The notes beneath the pieces were generated by a model. It was not told where the DNA came from. It saw only the letters and a list, made by a program, of their open reading frames with translations, and searched no databases. From the NCBI RefSeq assembly GCF_019097595.1, contig NC_080710.1, positions 14,386,780-14,450,779 on the forward strand: a stretch of 64,000 nt of DNA, written 5' to 3'. Position 1 is the first letter of the stretch; the number at the start of each line of letters is the position of its first letter. Shown piece after piece: positions 51,234 through 62,300 of the stretch. This DNA is from Hemibagrus wyckioides. Its lineage: Eukaryota; Chordata; Actinopteri; Siluriformes; Bagridae. The translations under genes were made by a program, and so were the position numbers.

Positions 51234-52310
51234 ATGACCAGAAAAATGAACAGAACTGAGGAGTCGTTCTATTTGAATGTCACCTCTACAATGACTCTAC
51301 CAGTCCCCACCAATGGTTCTCCATCATACCGTGAACCCTATCTGCACAGACTGGCACATCTGGATGAGGGTCTCTATAATGACTTCTATAGCCTGTGGAT
51401 TGCTCTGGTGGTCATTAACACTCTGATATTTATAGTGGGAATGGCTCTCAACAGCCTGGCTTTGTATGTCTTCTGTTTCCGTACAAAGTCCAAGACCACA
51501 TCTGTTATTTATACTATTAACCTTGCAATCACAGATCTTCTGGTAAACCTGTCGCTTCCTACCCGCATCATACTGTATTACAGCGGAGGCAGGTGCTTAA
51601 ACTGTTCTTATATTCATTTATTTAGCTACTTTGTCAACATGTACTGCAGCATCCTCTTCCTCACCAGCATCTGCGTGGACCGGTATCTCGCCATCGTACA
51701 GGTGGAGTCCTCCCACAAATGGCGCAGCCGCAACGTGGCTAAAATAGTTTGTATCTGCATCTGGCTGTTCGCCATCGTCGTCACTTACACTTTCCTCACA
51801 ACAGCCTTCAAACATTCAGCATGCTGTGTGTCCAAGCTCTTCGCCCTGACCGTATTTGAGTTCTTCCTGCCCTTGGTGATCATTGTGGTGTTTACAGTCA
51901 GGATTATGTGCGCACTGTCCAGCCCAGGCCTCATGCAGCAAAGCCGGGACAGACGGATGAAGGCTGTGCAGTTACTCACTACGGTACTGGTGATCTTCAC
52001 CGTCTGCTTCACACCTTTTCACGTTTGCCAAGTCTTAGTCTACTTCCACCCTGATCTACCCCACCATGTCATCATCTACCATGTGACTGTCACACTCAGC
52101 AGCCTTAATAGCTGCCTGGATCCTGTCATCTACTGCTTCGTCACCACCAACTTCCAGTCTACCATGAAGAAGTTTTTACAGAAGGTCAAGGAAGAACAGA
52201 CCAGTGGTGACATCATCAGCATGCAAAAAATCTCAGGCACTGTTTACGCCATCACTAACAGCATGATCATGATTAATATGAATTCTCCTAATAAGGCAGG
52301 AGACAGATAA
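51234..52310 (+). CDS. gpr20: G-protein-coupled receptor 20 (orphan class A)
   Basis: This is a rhodopsin-family receptor at the plasma membrane; mammalian GPR20 is an orphan reported to signal constitutively through Gi. The coding exon runs 51,230-52,310. The frame extends 5' to 51,201 but that part is intronic, since the acceptor AG is at 51,228-51,229. From the ATG at 51,234 the product is 358 aa, equal to my memory of the human length; ATG 51,246 (354 aa) or spliced upstream ATGs are alternatives. Visible features: N-terminal N-glycosylation sequons (NRT, NVT, NGS), seven hydrophobic segments, DRYLAIV after TM3 (51,678), FTVCFTPFH in TM6, and DPVIYCF in TM7 (the DPxxY variant of NPxxY). 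Closest recalled match is GPR20, sharing FALTVFEFFLPL-like, RIMCALSSPGL-like and VTLSSLNSCLDP-like strings. The frame is intact, and slc45a4 is downstream as in mammals. Confidence 0.93.
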   Translation: MTRKMNRTEESFYLNVTSTMTLPVPTNGSPSYREPYLHRLAHLDEGLYNDFYSLWIALVVINTLIFIVGMALNSLALYVFCFRTKSKTTSVIYTINLAITDLLVNLSLPTRIILYYSGGRCLNCSYIHLFSYFVNMYCSILFLTSICVDRYLAIVQVESSHKWRSRNVAKIVCICIWLFAIVVTYTFLTTAFKHSACCVSKLFALTVFEFFLPLVIIVVFTVRIMCALSSPGLMQQSRDRRMKAVQLLTTVLVIFTVCFTPFHVCQVLVYFHPDLPHHVIIYHVTVTLSSLNSCLDPVIYCFVTTNFQSTMKKFLQKVKEEQTSGDIISMQKISGTVYAITNSMIMINMNSPNKAGDR

Positions 52311-52365
52311 AGCTGTGCAGTTTATGGACTGTATTCCAAATAAATATATATTGAACTGAACTCTT
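52311..52365 (+). terminator. gpr20 poly(A) signal, short 3' UTR
   Basis: AATAAA at 52,339-52,344 lies only about 29 bp after the TGA/TAA region and is followed by TTAGTGTCTTTGTTG, a GT-rich downstream element. Further AATAAA-like words near 52,487-52,497 could serve as a distal site. Confidence 0.65.
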
Positions 52366-53061
52366 AGTGTCTTTGTTGTAAATAATTAGCTAAAATATTT
52401 TAATATTAATTAAAATATTATAAAATATATTCATTTTAATTATTTAATTTGAATCATTTTATTATGTTAGAATAGTGTAAAATGAAAATAAAATAAATTT
52501 TTACATTAATTTTATTAATTTTACATTTGTTTATATGAATCTTAATTCAACTTTTTGTTTATGTGACTGTTTTAAGACAAATCTAAGATTATTAACTTTG
52601 TTTCTCGATTTTTTATTTTATTTTAAGCTTAAGACTGTCCTGTTCATTTTACTCATCCCTAGCACTTCTTTTATTCTTTGTTTCTAATTTCAAGAAAGAT
52701 GCAAAAGAATCTGCAACTATAGAGTATGACTGCGTAAAATGACTAAATATGTATCCAGAAACAGGCTTATTGACCTTACATTGCTATATAATAATCCCAT
52801 AATAGCAAATATTAGATTTTCATTGATTCAGTATATCTACACTTGCTAACATTTTTGTATTATTTCTGTTTCACAGTTAATACAATATTGGTGGTAAATA
52901 TGTCTATTCAGACACTATCAGTTACTTATGGTGTTGATATAAAGTATAGCAGTTATTGTATAGTAGGAGTGCATTTTCTTTTGGGTTTTCCTGTTTCCTG
53001 CCAAAAAGATGCAGGTAGGTGGTTTGGCAAGTCTACATTCTGCCTGTAGGTGTGAATGAGT

Positions 53062-53106
<45 letters not shown>

Positions 53107-54225
53107 CCCTGTGATAAGCATAAAGAATGTCAGAAATGCATTTTTGTCAAACTCTTAAGGAAAACAGGTTCTCAGAGGTAACTTTGATAGTTAAGACTTT
53201 CTAGCTTCCTGAAGTGCCTCAACTCACTGAGAGGTTTCTGAGGATTCCCCTCATGCAGTTCCTCAGGATAACATTATGACCAATCCTACTGTTTACCGTA
53301 TTTGAGTTGTCATAATCAGTGTGAAATGATTTTGCTATGTGAAGTTTCTATCATTTGAGCACCTCATGGAGCTGGCTCATAATGCACTCACTCTTTCACA
53401 TGTTTGGGCAAGCTGAAGATTTTCCACAAGAGGGAGATATTGGTACTCTAGCAGTCCAGTAAAAAAGAGTATTATTTTTAAAAAAATCAGTGGATTTTTA
53501 GGTTAATTTCCCACTCATTTGTGTGTATGTGACAATTATTGCCCTTTATACTGTTTAGTACTTTGTGCAATCTCTTAATGAGACTACAAAATACAGAGCA
53601 ATGAATCAGAGAGCACTTCAAAATACAGAGTATCACGAGATCCTCCAGGGCCAAGCTCAAGACACTAGGATGGCCAAGTCAAAAAACATAATCATGTGGT
53701 CACTAAAACTTTTTTTTTTTATTTGGGTCAAGGTTTTGGGTGATTGTTTTGTTCTAAGCATGACTCAGTTGTATCATCTTCTCAGAGGAAGTCCGGTGTT
53801 TCCATGTTTCCTAACAGGGCTCCCCAGTCCTTTAGAATAAAAACATTCACATATCACAAATCCTTCACCATGGTTAACTTTTTTTCTGTAAAAACATGTA
53901 CAAACCAAATTTTGAGTGTTTGTTGTCAACAATATTTATAGCTGATCTAATTATATAACCCTGTTACACTTATATTTTCTTTTTGGTTTGATGAAAGAAA
54001 ACTACTGGAACTAAATAGTTTGTTTGCATGGAGGCGGTGTTTTAGAGACATTTATACCTCTCTAACCTCCTCCTCACTGTGCATGGGGGAAAATACTTTA
54101 AGGCAGGTTCATTTTACCCTTAACAATAAACAGTGGGCATGTAGCTATTTTTATAAATAGAATTTTGGCCACTGTGCCACCTCATATTTATATCCCAGTG
54201 ACACAAGGTACTGGACCCAATAAAA
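52366..54225. other. gpr20-slc45a4 intergenic DNA
   Basis: This stretch is AT-rich to about 52,700 and holds no supported gene. It contains the interspersed-repeat fragment and GT microsatellite at 52,965-53,110. The frame at 53,565-53,840 lacks any recognisable feature. Confidence 0.55.
52965..53110. repeat. Interspersed repeat fragment with (GT)n
   Basis: AGATGCAGGTAGGTGGTTTG, then GGTGTGAATGAGT, lead into a GT run at 53,065-53,103 and GCTGCCCTGTGATA. The order matches the repeat at 31,660-31,760 and 56,955-57,095. Confidence 0.65.
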
Positions 54226-54844
54226 TATACTATATTGCCAAAAGTTTTGGGACACCCCTCCAAATCATTGAATTCAGGTGTTGGTTTTAGGGTTGACTCC
54301 TTCCTGTTCCAACATGACTGCACACCAGTGCACAAAGCAAGGTCCATAAAGACATGGATGAGTTTGGCGTGGAGGAACTTGACTGGTCTGTACAGAGTCC
54401 TGACCTCAACCCGATAGAACACCTTTGGGATGAATTAGAAAGCCTTTCCAGACGATTTGGAGCTGTTACAGCTGCAAAGCATGGACCAACTCCATATTAA
54501 ATTCACGTGCATGTAAAGGCAGATGTCCCAGTTTTGGCCTGGCTCTCATTCTCCACTCTAATTCATCACAAAGGTGTTCTATCAGGTTCAGGTCAGGACG
54601 CTGTGCAGGCCAGTCAAGTTCCTCCACACCAAACTCACTCATCCATGTCTTTATGGTTCTTGCTTTATGCACTGGTGTGCAGTCATGTTGGAAGAGGAAG
54701 GGGTCATCCCCAAACTGTCCCCACAAGGTTGGGAGCATGAAATTGTCCAAAATGTCTTGGTATGCTGAAGCATTAAGAGTTCCTTTCACTGGAACTAAGG
54801 GGCCGAGCCCAACCCCTGAATTCAACTTTTGGCAACATAGAGTA
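54226..54844. mobile_element. Fold-back Tc1/mariner-like element
   Basis: The left end TATACTATATTGCCAAAAGT (54,226) and right end CTTTTGGCAACATAGAGTA (54,844) are diverged terminal repeats of the 45.9-kb family. On + at 54,300-54,440 and on - at 54,825-54,520 the same transposase C-terminal region is encoded head to head, each with QHDCTPVHKAR. The minus copy is the longer and keeps GPLVPVKGTLNASAYQDIL and the N-L-I-E-H-L catalytic-glutamate motif. The structure resembles the copy at 28,309-29,085. It is non-autonomous. Confidence 0.8.
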
Positions 54845-54892
54845 GGAGAGCTGCGTCAGGTAAAGAATCCTGTGCCAAATCCCAAAGGGCAG

Positions 54893-55040
54893 CATTCAGA
54901 AAGACATATTCATATTCAGCATTCAGAAAGACATATTCATATTCAGCATTCAGAAAGACATATTCATATTCAGCATTCAGAAAGACATATTCATATTCAG
55001 CATTCAGAAAGACATATTCATATTCAGCATTCAGAAAGAC
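54893..55040. repeat. Perfect 27-bp tandem array (5.5 copies)
   Basis: Five exact copies of a 27-bp unit (beginning CATTCAGAAAGACATATTCA) start at 54,893, 54,920, 54,947, 54,974 and 55,001, plus 13 bp of a sixth. No differences between copies are seen, implying recent expansion. The period is a multiple of three, so one frame reads a 9-residue repeat (HSERHIHIQ), but there is no sign that it is translated. Confidence 0.95.
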
Positions 55041-55239
55041 GTCATATACTTATAGTTACATGAACAATAATTATCCAATGACGTAAGCATACCACAAAAC
55101 GGTGGTGAGTGATAAGGAAATGTCGCTTGAGTAAATTGCGAAATAGATAACCGATCATAAAATCGTGTTGAAATCATGAAATGGTGGGTCCGTTTTGGAT
55201 TCTATACAGCACATTTCTTATTATTAATTAAACATAAAA

Positions 55240-56200
55240 AACATAATCGCACTTCCGGTCCACTCGTCTTTCGAGATGGATAATAACCGTGTGGTAGGAG
55301 GTGGGGATTTTGTGGGCTATGTGCCTGGCAACCCACTCGACACAATAGAAGAGCGTCCCTTCTGGAGCAGATGTGAGAGAAGAGCGCGTGTGATTGGCCG
55401 GTAAGATTCAAGCTTTACGGGACTATAATCAAGTGTATTCGTGTTTCAGAAATAAACATAGTCTTTATTCGGAAAGGAACAATGTTGTTTGTAAAGACCC
55501 TTGGACTGACACCTGTCTGAAGAACATCAGGTTAGCCTTTTAGCTTAGCGTATAGAAAAATCAGACTTACTAGACGGTAGAGTTGGAGCTGACTGATGGT
55601 TAAACAGCCAACAATGCGACTAGACAGACTAGCTAACACACAGAACCTAACAGCTCATGAGACGTCTAGTAGTCGGGATTAAACGCCACGTTGATTTATT
55701 CGTCTCTGGCGAATAGTTAAACTAGTGCTTTTTGCTAACTAAGCTAGCTAGTTAACAGGTAACGTTAACGTTACACTGTATATTTACGGGTAGCTCGTGT
55801 TGCTTAATGTTTTCCTCACACACACATGAATAAGGTTAGACATCTCTATAAGACCTTTTGGTTAAAAGAAATCTTTTCGCCCTCTTTAAAATGCTATTTC
55901 CAAAGCCTGTTTAAGCCGTAAGGTGAAAAGAGAAGGGAAATCAGTTGCCCGAGACAGTCCACCTTATTGACTTGGGCCGAATCCCAAATATCTCTCTACT
56001 TTCTAGAAAAGCTCACTTCTTTGACTAGTAATCGAAAGGCTATACGCCCTATCATAGTGCACTATTTATTCAGTAGGGCGGCGTTTGATATGCGGAATAA
56101 AGTTAACGCTTCAACCCGCAGCAATCAGGACCGTGCTACGGAGTGACGTAGGCGTGACGAGTCTCTACAGTTAAATCCAAGCTTCCGCCCTTTCAGCGCT
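55240..56200 (+). promoter_or_regulatory. slc45a4 promoter / CpG-richer region
   Basis: CG dinucleotides are visibly denser here than in surrounding DNA (for example GAGCGCGTGTGATTGGCCG, AACGTTAACGTTACA). An inferred first exon lies inside. TGATTGG near 55,391 includes an inverted CCAAT-type core, though it falls within the exon itself. The true start site cannot be placed. Confidence 0.5.
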
Positions 56201-56344
56201 TTTACTTGAGGTTTAAAAACGTTTCTTCTTTGTGGTTAAAGTCTTGAATCTTTTACACTGTTGTCTTAAACAGCCCCCAGAGAAATGTTTGCATGTGTTT
56301 TTATACTTGTCTTTTGCAGGAGTTGGGTCTTTGGCTTCTGGTGA
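55276..56344 (+). promoter_or_regulatory. Split upstream ORF in slc45a4 leader (inferred)
   Basis: An inferred leader exon ends at a consensus donor (CCG|GTAAGA, 55,400/55,401). A second small exon, 56,320-56,368, is bordered by TTTTGCAG and GTATGT. Splicing them gives a 49-codon frame from ATG 55,276 to TGA 56,342-56,344, beginning MDNNRVVGGGDFVGYV. It would end well upstream of the main start. This is splice-signal inference only; the peptide matches nothing I recognise. Confidence 0.4.
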
Positions 56345-56368
56345 ATGAGAAGGTGCTTATCTATTGAG
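56320..56368 (+). other. Predicted slc45a4 leader exon 2
   Basis: A 49-bp segment has a strong acceptor (CTTTTGCAG) and donor (GAG|GTATGT). It is non-coding for the transporter, and a GATGAG-rich tract (about 56,403-56,437) follows in the intron. Confidence 0.45.
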
Positions 56369-56954
56369 GTATGTTCCTCTCTACGACTTTTGTTGTTGCT
56401 GTTGATGAGGATGATGAGGATGATGAGGATGATGATGCTATGAGAAATGGACTGACTGACTTTAAAACACAGCACTTGGCCTGCAAGAGCACTAGAATGT
56501 GATGCATTGTGATGTTTCTAGAAAGTCAGGTCAAATGTCACATTGGCATTGTCACAATATTACACTACAGGTCAACAACAGTTTGAAAATAAATGAATAA
56601 ATAAATTCAGATGTGAAATGGCCCAAATGCATTCGGAACAGTGTTTTTCAGTAATATTTATTTGTGTGCTAGGGGTACACAGGGCATTTTTGGGGCAGAG
56701 ATTACCATGTTGAGTTTTACACTATGTTCTCCCCATGATTGACCTGTTCTTTGGTCCACCTGTTGACCTGTGTACTGGCGATGTTGTCTTACTATGTTTC
56801 ATCCCATCAGAGGTTTTAGGCTGATTGTATGTCACGTGATCTAGTGATCAGTGATCTAGTGAATCGGTATCAGGATATTTAATGATGGGGACTTCAGTAA
56901 GTTGTTATGGACGTCTGCCAAATGCCATTCATGTAAATGTAAGGTAAGTGTAAA

Positions 56955-57095
56955 ATGTCCTTTAGGTGTGTGTGTGTGTGTGTGTAAGCATGGTGCCCTG
57001 TGATGGACTGATGAACTGATCTACACTGATCAGTTTTCCTAGGATTAGGCTTAGATTCTATCAGAATAAAGTGCTTACTGAGGATGAATGATTGT
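56955..57095. repeat. Interspersed repeat ending next to leader exon 3
   Basis: A GT run, then CATGGTGCCCTGTGATGGAC and a tail CAGAATAAAGTGCTTACTGA with GGATGAATGATTG, match the repeat tail at 24.6 kb. The tail ends about 25 bp before the acceptor at 57,120. Confidence 0.55.
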
Positions 57096-57120
57096 GTTTT
57101 TTCTTTCTTCTCGCTTCTAG

Positions 57121-57452
57121 ATATCAACTGATCACTCCATGGGTCTATTCAGGGAATCATCTACCTGCGCTGAGCTTCTCCTCCTTCTCCCTTCTTCCTT
57201 TTTCACAAGCCAAAAAATAATGACTCATTACTTAGCCAGAAATGGCAGTCTATGGATTTGTACTAGCCACAGCAGGTGGTAAAACTTTCACTTTTAGCTT
57301 GTGGAGCGGCCTGACGTCCGTCTTATCTTCAGAAACTTTACTGGTGCTTGCGTGTCGATTTTGAGAAATCTTCATTGAGGTTTTGAAACAGAGTCCAGAA
57401 GGTACAGCGAAATAAAACTCCATTCCGGGTGTGATTCAGTTCTCTACTTGAC
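57121..57452 (+). other. Predicted slc45a4 5' UTR, part of first coding exon
   Basis: A strong acceptor (TTTTTTCTTTCTTCTCGCTT then CTAG) ends at 57,120. The 332 bp from there to the ATG at 57,453 would be leader in the first coding exon. There is no recognised coding function. Confidence 0.5.
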
Positions 57453-59296
57453 ATGGTGCCCAAGAACGTAGACACGGAGGCTGTACAAATGCTGCATGTG
57501 GATGTCGAACCTGTCAAGTCTTCAGGTAGCAGAATAAATGGAAATAAGAAAATGGAGGCTTCTGAAAAATCAGCCAGTGAGGACTCTGTGGATCACATCC
57601 CCAAACGCCTGTGGGTTATGCACGGAGCCGTCATGTTCGGCCGCGAGTTCTGCTACGCCATGGAAACAGCACTGGTCACACCTGTGCTCTTACAGATAGG
57701 TAGGTGGCCACAATACTTTAAAACAGTAGATTTCAGTAAAGTAGTAAAGTTTAAAGTTTATGGCTAGTAAATCAGTGTGACTGGACCTTTGTCACCATTC
57801 ATTCGTCATCATTAACTAATAAAGGCTCTCATGTGAGTGATGAAACACTAAGATTTCCTCACGTCTGGCTATGCAGCAAGATCTGAATGACTGGAAACTT
57901 TTATAGATGAGCAATAAATGGTGTTTGGCATTTAAACATTGAGGGTGCTGCAAGCGTCTCAATATACACCATGAAGGTGAAGAAATACGATGGCAGTATA
58001 CCTGCAGTCACAAAACCCACAAACATCGCACTAAGCTTTTGTTATAGTGATTGACACAAGCCTTTCCTATTGATGTGTGTTTAGTGGAGTGTTTAGTAAC
58101 AATGAACTCCACTGAGCTTGAATGAAGAATGTGTGCGTGTGCACATTTCACACCGTCTCTTTGTTTTTTGTTTTGTTTTGTTTTCCATTTTCAATGAGCG
58201 CAAGTTCAGTGACATGTTTACGATAAAGTAGTACAATTTAGGGAGAAGGAAACTAAGCAGTGAAATGCTATGCAGCACCGGTTACACACGTATTATTCCG
58301 AAGGAGACAGAAGCCAACATGGAAATAAATCGAAACTTTCTAGTAATAATGAAACTTCTCCACTTGTTCCTCAGTGAATTTATCTTTGTAGTAGATGATG
58401 TGTGCTAAAGGGTGCCTTAAGTTGAGTTTTGTCACAGTATCCTTACAGCTACTGAAAGCAGATTTTAAGCACATAAAATGTTGTCATGTCATGTCATATA
58501 TTTTTTGAAATGCCACTTTGAAGGGTTTGTAATCATTTAAATTGGTTTTATTGCTGTAATAAAGGTGTTGCCAGTCCTCTCACTGAAGTATTTGATGAGT
58601 AGATGAAGTACGACAGTATTATAAAAGTCAAGTTAATGAATAGAGGACATGTTGAAACAGGTCAAGATACATCTGACTGGCCCTGTGCAGGACACCCAGT
58701 TTGCACCATGTGCTTTTCCAGGGATTGGTATTTAAAAAAAGAGAAAAAAAAGAAAGTCAGAAATCACAAAATCTAAACCGTGAACTTGAGATTGAAATAA
58801 TCACATGAATTAATGACGTAACTTAAGACCAGTGGCTTAAAGAAGAGGTTTGTCCTCATCTAAGGGAATGACCGGTGTATTTGACTGACATCATTGTTGG
58901 GAAGTGAGAGATTGAGCTCCTTTCTTTTTCTCTTCAGGTCTTCCAGAGCAGTACTACAGTCTGACATGGTTCCTCAGCCCTATCTTGGGCTTAATTTTTA
59001 CTCCTCTGATCGGATCAGCCAGTGACCGCTGCACCCTCAGGTGGGGTCGGAGACGGCCCTTCATTCTGGCTCTGTGTGTAGGACTCTTGCTCGGTTTAGC
59101 GCTCTTTCTCAATGGCTCTCTAATGGGTAAGATTTCTCTTTCACTTAGTTTAATGTTTGATGCTGCTAATGTTTAACTGCACAGATTTTAGTCTTGATGA
59201 AAAGAAAAAACATGTAAGCTTTGTTATATCATTAAGCACTTTGTGTTGTGGAAGTTTCACTGACATGGTGTGTGTCTCTGTTTCTGTGTCTGTGTG

Positions 59297-59327
<31 letters not shown>

Positions 59328-62300
59328 TTCTCTGTCTCTCTCTCTCTGTGCATGTGTGCGTGTGTGTGTCTCTCTCTGTGCATGTCTCTCTTTCTTTCTG
59401 TGTGTGTGTGTGTCTCAGGTCTGACTGCAGGGGATGCTCCTGGTAACCAGCCCATCGGGATCATTCTGACAGTAGTGGGTGTAGTGGTGCTGGACTTTTG
59501 TGCTGATGCTTTAGATGGACCAATCAGAGCCTACCTGCTGGACGTCGCTGATGGGGAAGAGCAAGACATGGCCCTGAATATTCATGCTTTCTCTGCAGGT
59601 AACATGCATGGTTCATTTTTATGCCTTTGCCACTAGGAGGGAAGGCATTATGTTCTGCTCTGTCTGACATTCTCATTAGTGCAATATCTTATAAATAAGA
59701 ACAAATTAATAACAAGGTGGCAGCAGATGCATCCCTATTGACACTGCTGCTGTCAAGTCTGATCCATTTTTAATATGCAGTATATAAGAACTTAATAAAT
59801 AAAGAAATATAGGCACAATTAATATCACAGTTAAATTTTAGATTAGACATGACCTTATCCTGAGTCTCTAATGCCCACTGTATTGTCATGCTGCATTTAC
59901 AGGTTTGGGTGGAGCTTTGGGTTACATGTTTGGAGGTTTGGACTGGACAAATACTTTCTTGGGACATGCCTTCAAAGCCCAAGAGCAAGTTCTGTTCTTC
60001 TTTGCTGCCATCATCTTCATCATTTCTGTGGTGCTTCATCTTTTCAGCATCCAGGAGGGACTATACAAAGCTCATCAGCAGGACTTATCTGAGAGTGAGG
60101 AAGCAGACAGCTCCTCATCCATTCATCTTAACGAAATTCTTCCTAGGACTCACCAAGTGCCAGTACTGGACCTTATTATAGAAGAGGATCCTTTTGAAGC
60201 TTATGAAGACAATCAATCTGAGACAGAGGTCCAGAAGGACTTCCCGAATGTAACAAGAAGTAAAAGCGACTCTGTTCTTGCTGTACCAGACACTACCATT
60301 GAGCTTGATCCAGATTTGGATCTTGATGATCATTTTCTCCACAACATAGAGCCAGCTTTATTCCAGGACTTCAACACTGATATGCCATTTGAATATTGCC
60401 AAAACAGCAGCTGTCAGGCCAATCACTGCTCCAACTTCTCAAACCACACAGATTTTATAGGGAGCAACGGACACATTAACGCAACCAAAGTTACCAATGG
60501 TGACCTTGCTGGGGACGCTAAACCAAAATGTGACATGAACCATCAACATAAAGCGGGCATTCGTCACTCCAACATGACAGTCCGCTGCCGGCACCCTTCA
60601 TTCTACCGGCAACCTTCCTTTACCTTCTCTTACTACGGCCGGGTGCGCTTCCATCGGCCTCGTCGCCACATCAATTCAGCACACCCGATCAAGTCGTCAC
60701 GCAGCCTGAACGACATCGACAGGATTACAAGACTGCAGGAGCGTCGGAAACTGCAGAAAAGAGGGAGCACGTCATCCGGAACGGACGAAGACGATGACAG
60801 CGAGAGTGAAGAAGGAGAAGGAAGCGGCACTACTGTGAAGCTGCTCTGGTTGTCCATGTTGAAAATGCCTCCGCAGCTCTGGCGCCTATGCGTGTGTCAT
60901 CTTGTCACATGGTTCTCTATTATCGCCCAGGCCGTTTTCTATACCGACTTCATGGGACAGGTCATCTATGAAGGAGACCCAATGGTAAGAGGAACTTTGC
61001 ATTCTCTCCTGAGTAATTTTGGCTCTGAATTACAATCAGTGCAGAAAACACACACTCTTTCCTACATTTAGGCTGCTGCAAACTCGACTGAGCTTCAGAA
61101 CTACCATAAGGGAGTACAGATGGGCTGTTGGGGGCTAGTTATCTACGCTGCCACTGCTGCCATCTGCTCAGGTATGTTTTACAACCAACAAAGTTTTTAT
61201 TCAAGAACAACAAAGTGATAAATCTAGAAGTGGATTTTTCACAAATTCATAAAGTACCCCCTTGTTCTGCAGCTGCAGAGCTGCTAACTTTCAAAAGTGA
61301 GATTTTTACAGTTGCATAATTACAATGTAATAAAAAAATCTGATGTTTATATGATATTTATATGTGAAATCAGTGCAATACAGGTACTGGCATTTGAGAG
61401 TATTAGTGGAAAAGGATTACACTTTAAGCAAGGACAATTGCAATGCAATTTAAACATGATGTTTTCCATTTTTTGTTTTTCCGGGCTGGCCACCATGTAA
61501 GTAGTCTTAATCTGATGAGCACTGTGTTAACTGACTCTTTATCTAATAATATTTGTAGATTGAAAACTTAATGCTGGTCTGCAGTTAACCAAGTTCCTGT
61601 GGTACTAATACCTCCTTTCTTGTAGCTAGCCTGTGAATTATAATTGCTAGAGATGTGGGCTCTGTCGGGCTTATTGCTTAATCTTTGCACAGCTTGCGCC
61701 ATCTGCCTCATCTCCGAAGTGTCAGACATTTAAACGAGCAAGTGCTGAGACAGTATGCCATTTACACTACAGGCAGTGTGCAGAGGCGATTAACCAATTT
61801 TAATAACAATTCAATAACACAGTAACTACAGTATGCTTTCAGTGTACTGCATTTCCCCAGTACATAAATGCACAAATTCTGTTTAACATGCTTGGAAAGT
61901 GTCGTGTTAATGCTGCGTTATGAGCATGTGGGACATAATTTAACAACAAAAAAACCCCGAAAATGTTGTACTATCAGTCATACTGGGCTTTTGTTTTTAT
62001 ATGCTTTCACAGTAGATAACACAGATGTTCTATCCTTTATAGCTGTGCTTCAGAAATACCTGGACAACTATGACCTGAGCATTCGAATCATCTACATGCT
62101 GGGAACGCTAGGCTACACTGTTGGCACGGCTGTAATGTTCATCTTCCCCAACGTCTATGTAGCCATGATAATGATAAGCAGCATGGGATTCATTTCTATG
62201 AGTATATCTTACTGTCCTTATGCTCTGCTGGGGCAGTACCATGAGATCAAAGAGGTAATAGAATTGTATCTGGAAATCTCTTGATATGTATTCATATTAT

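Noticed and set aside
51618..52012. Minus-strand frames inside gpr20
   Set aside because: Antisense shadows of a strongly conserved receptor exon.
54893..55040. CRISPR-like array
   Set aside because: Units are directly adjacent with no spacers, and this is a vertebrate genome; it is a minisatellite.
54653..55063. 136-codon plus frame joining element and 27-bp array
   Set aside because: Antisense transposase read into a tandem repeat; no sign of a real protein.
57700..57767. Continuation of the slc45a4 frame past 57,699
   Set aside because: It passes a consensus donor; the next exon at 58,938 restores the conserved [14 protein letters not shown] sequence.
59157..59464. Long frames on both strands over the CT/GT tract
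   Set aside because: Repeat-derived serine/valine and threonine/glutamate runs; only 59,419-59,598 is a real exon.
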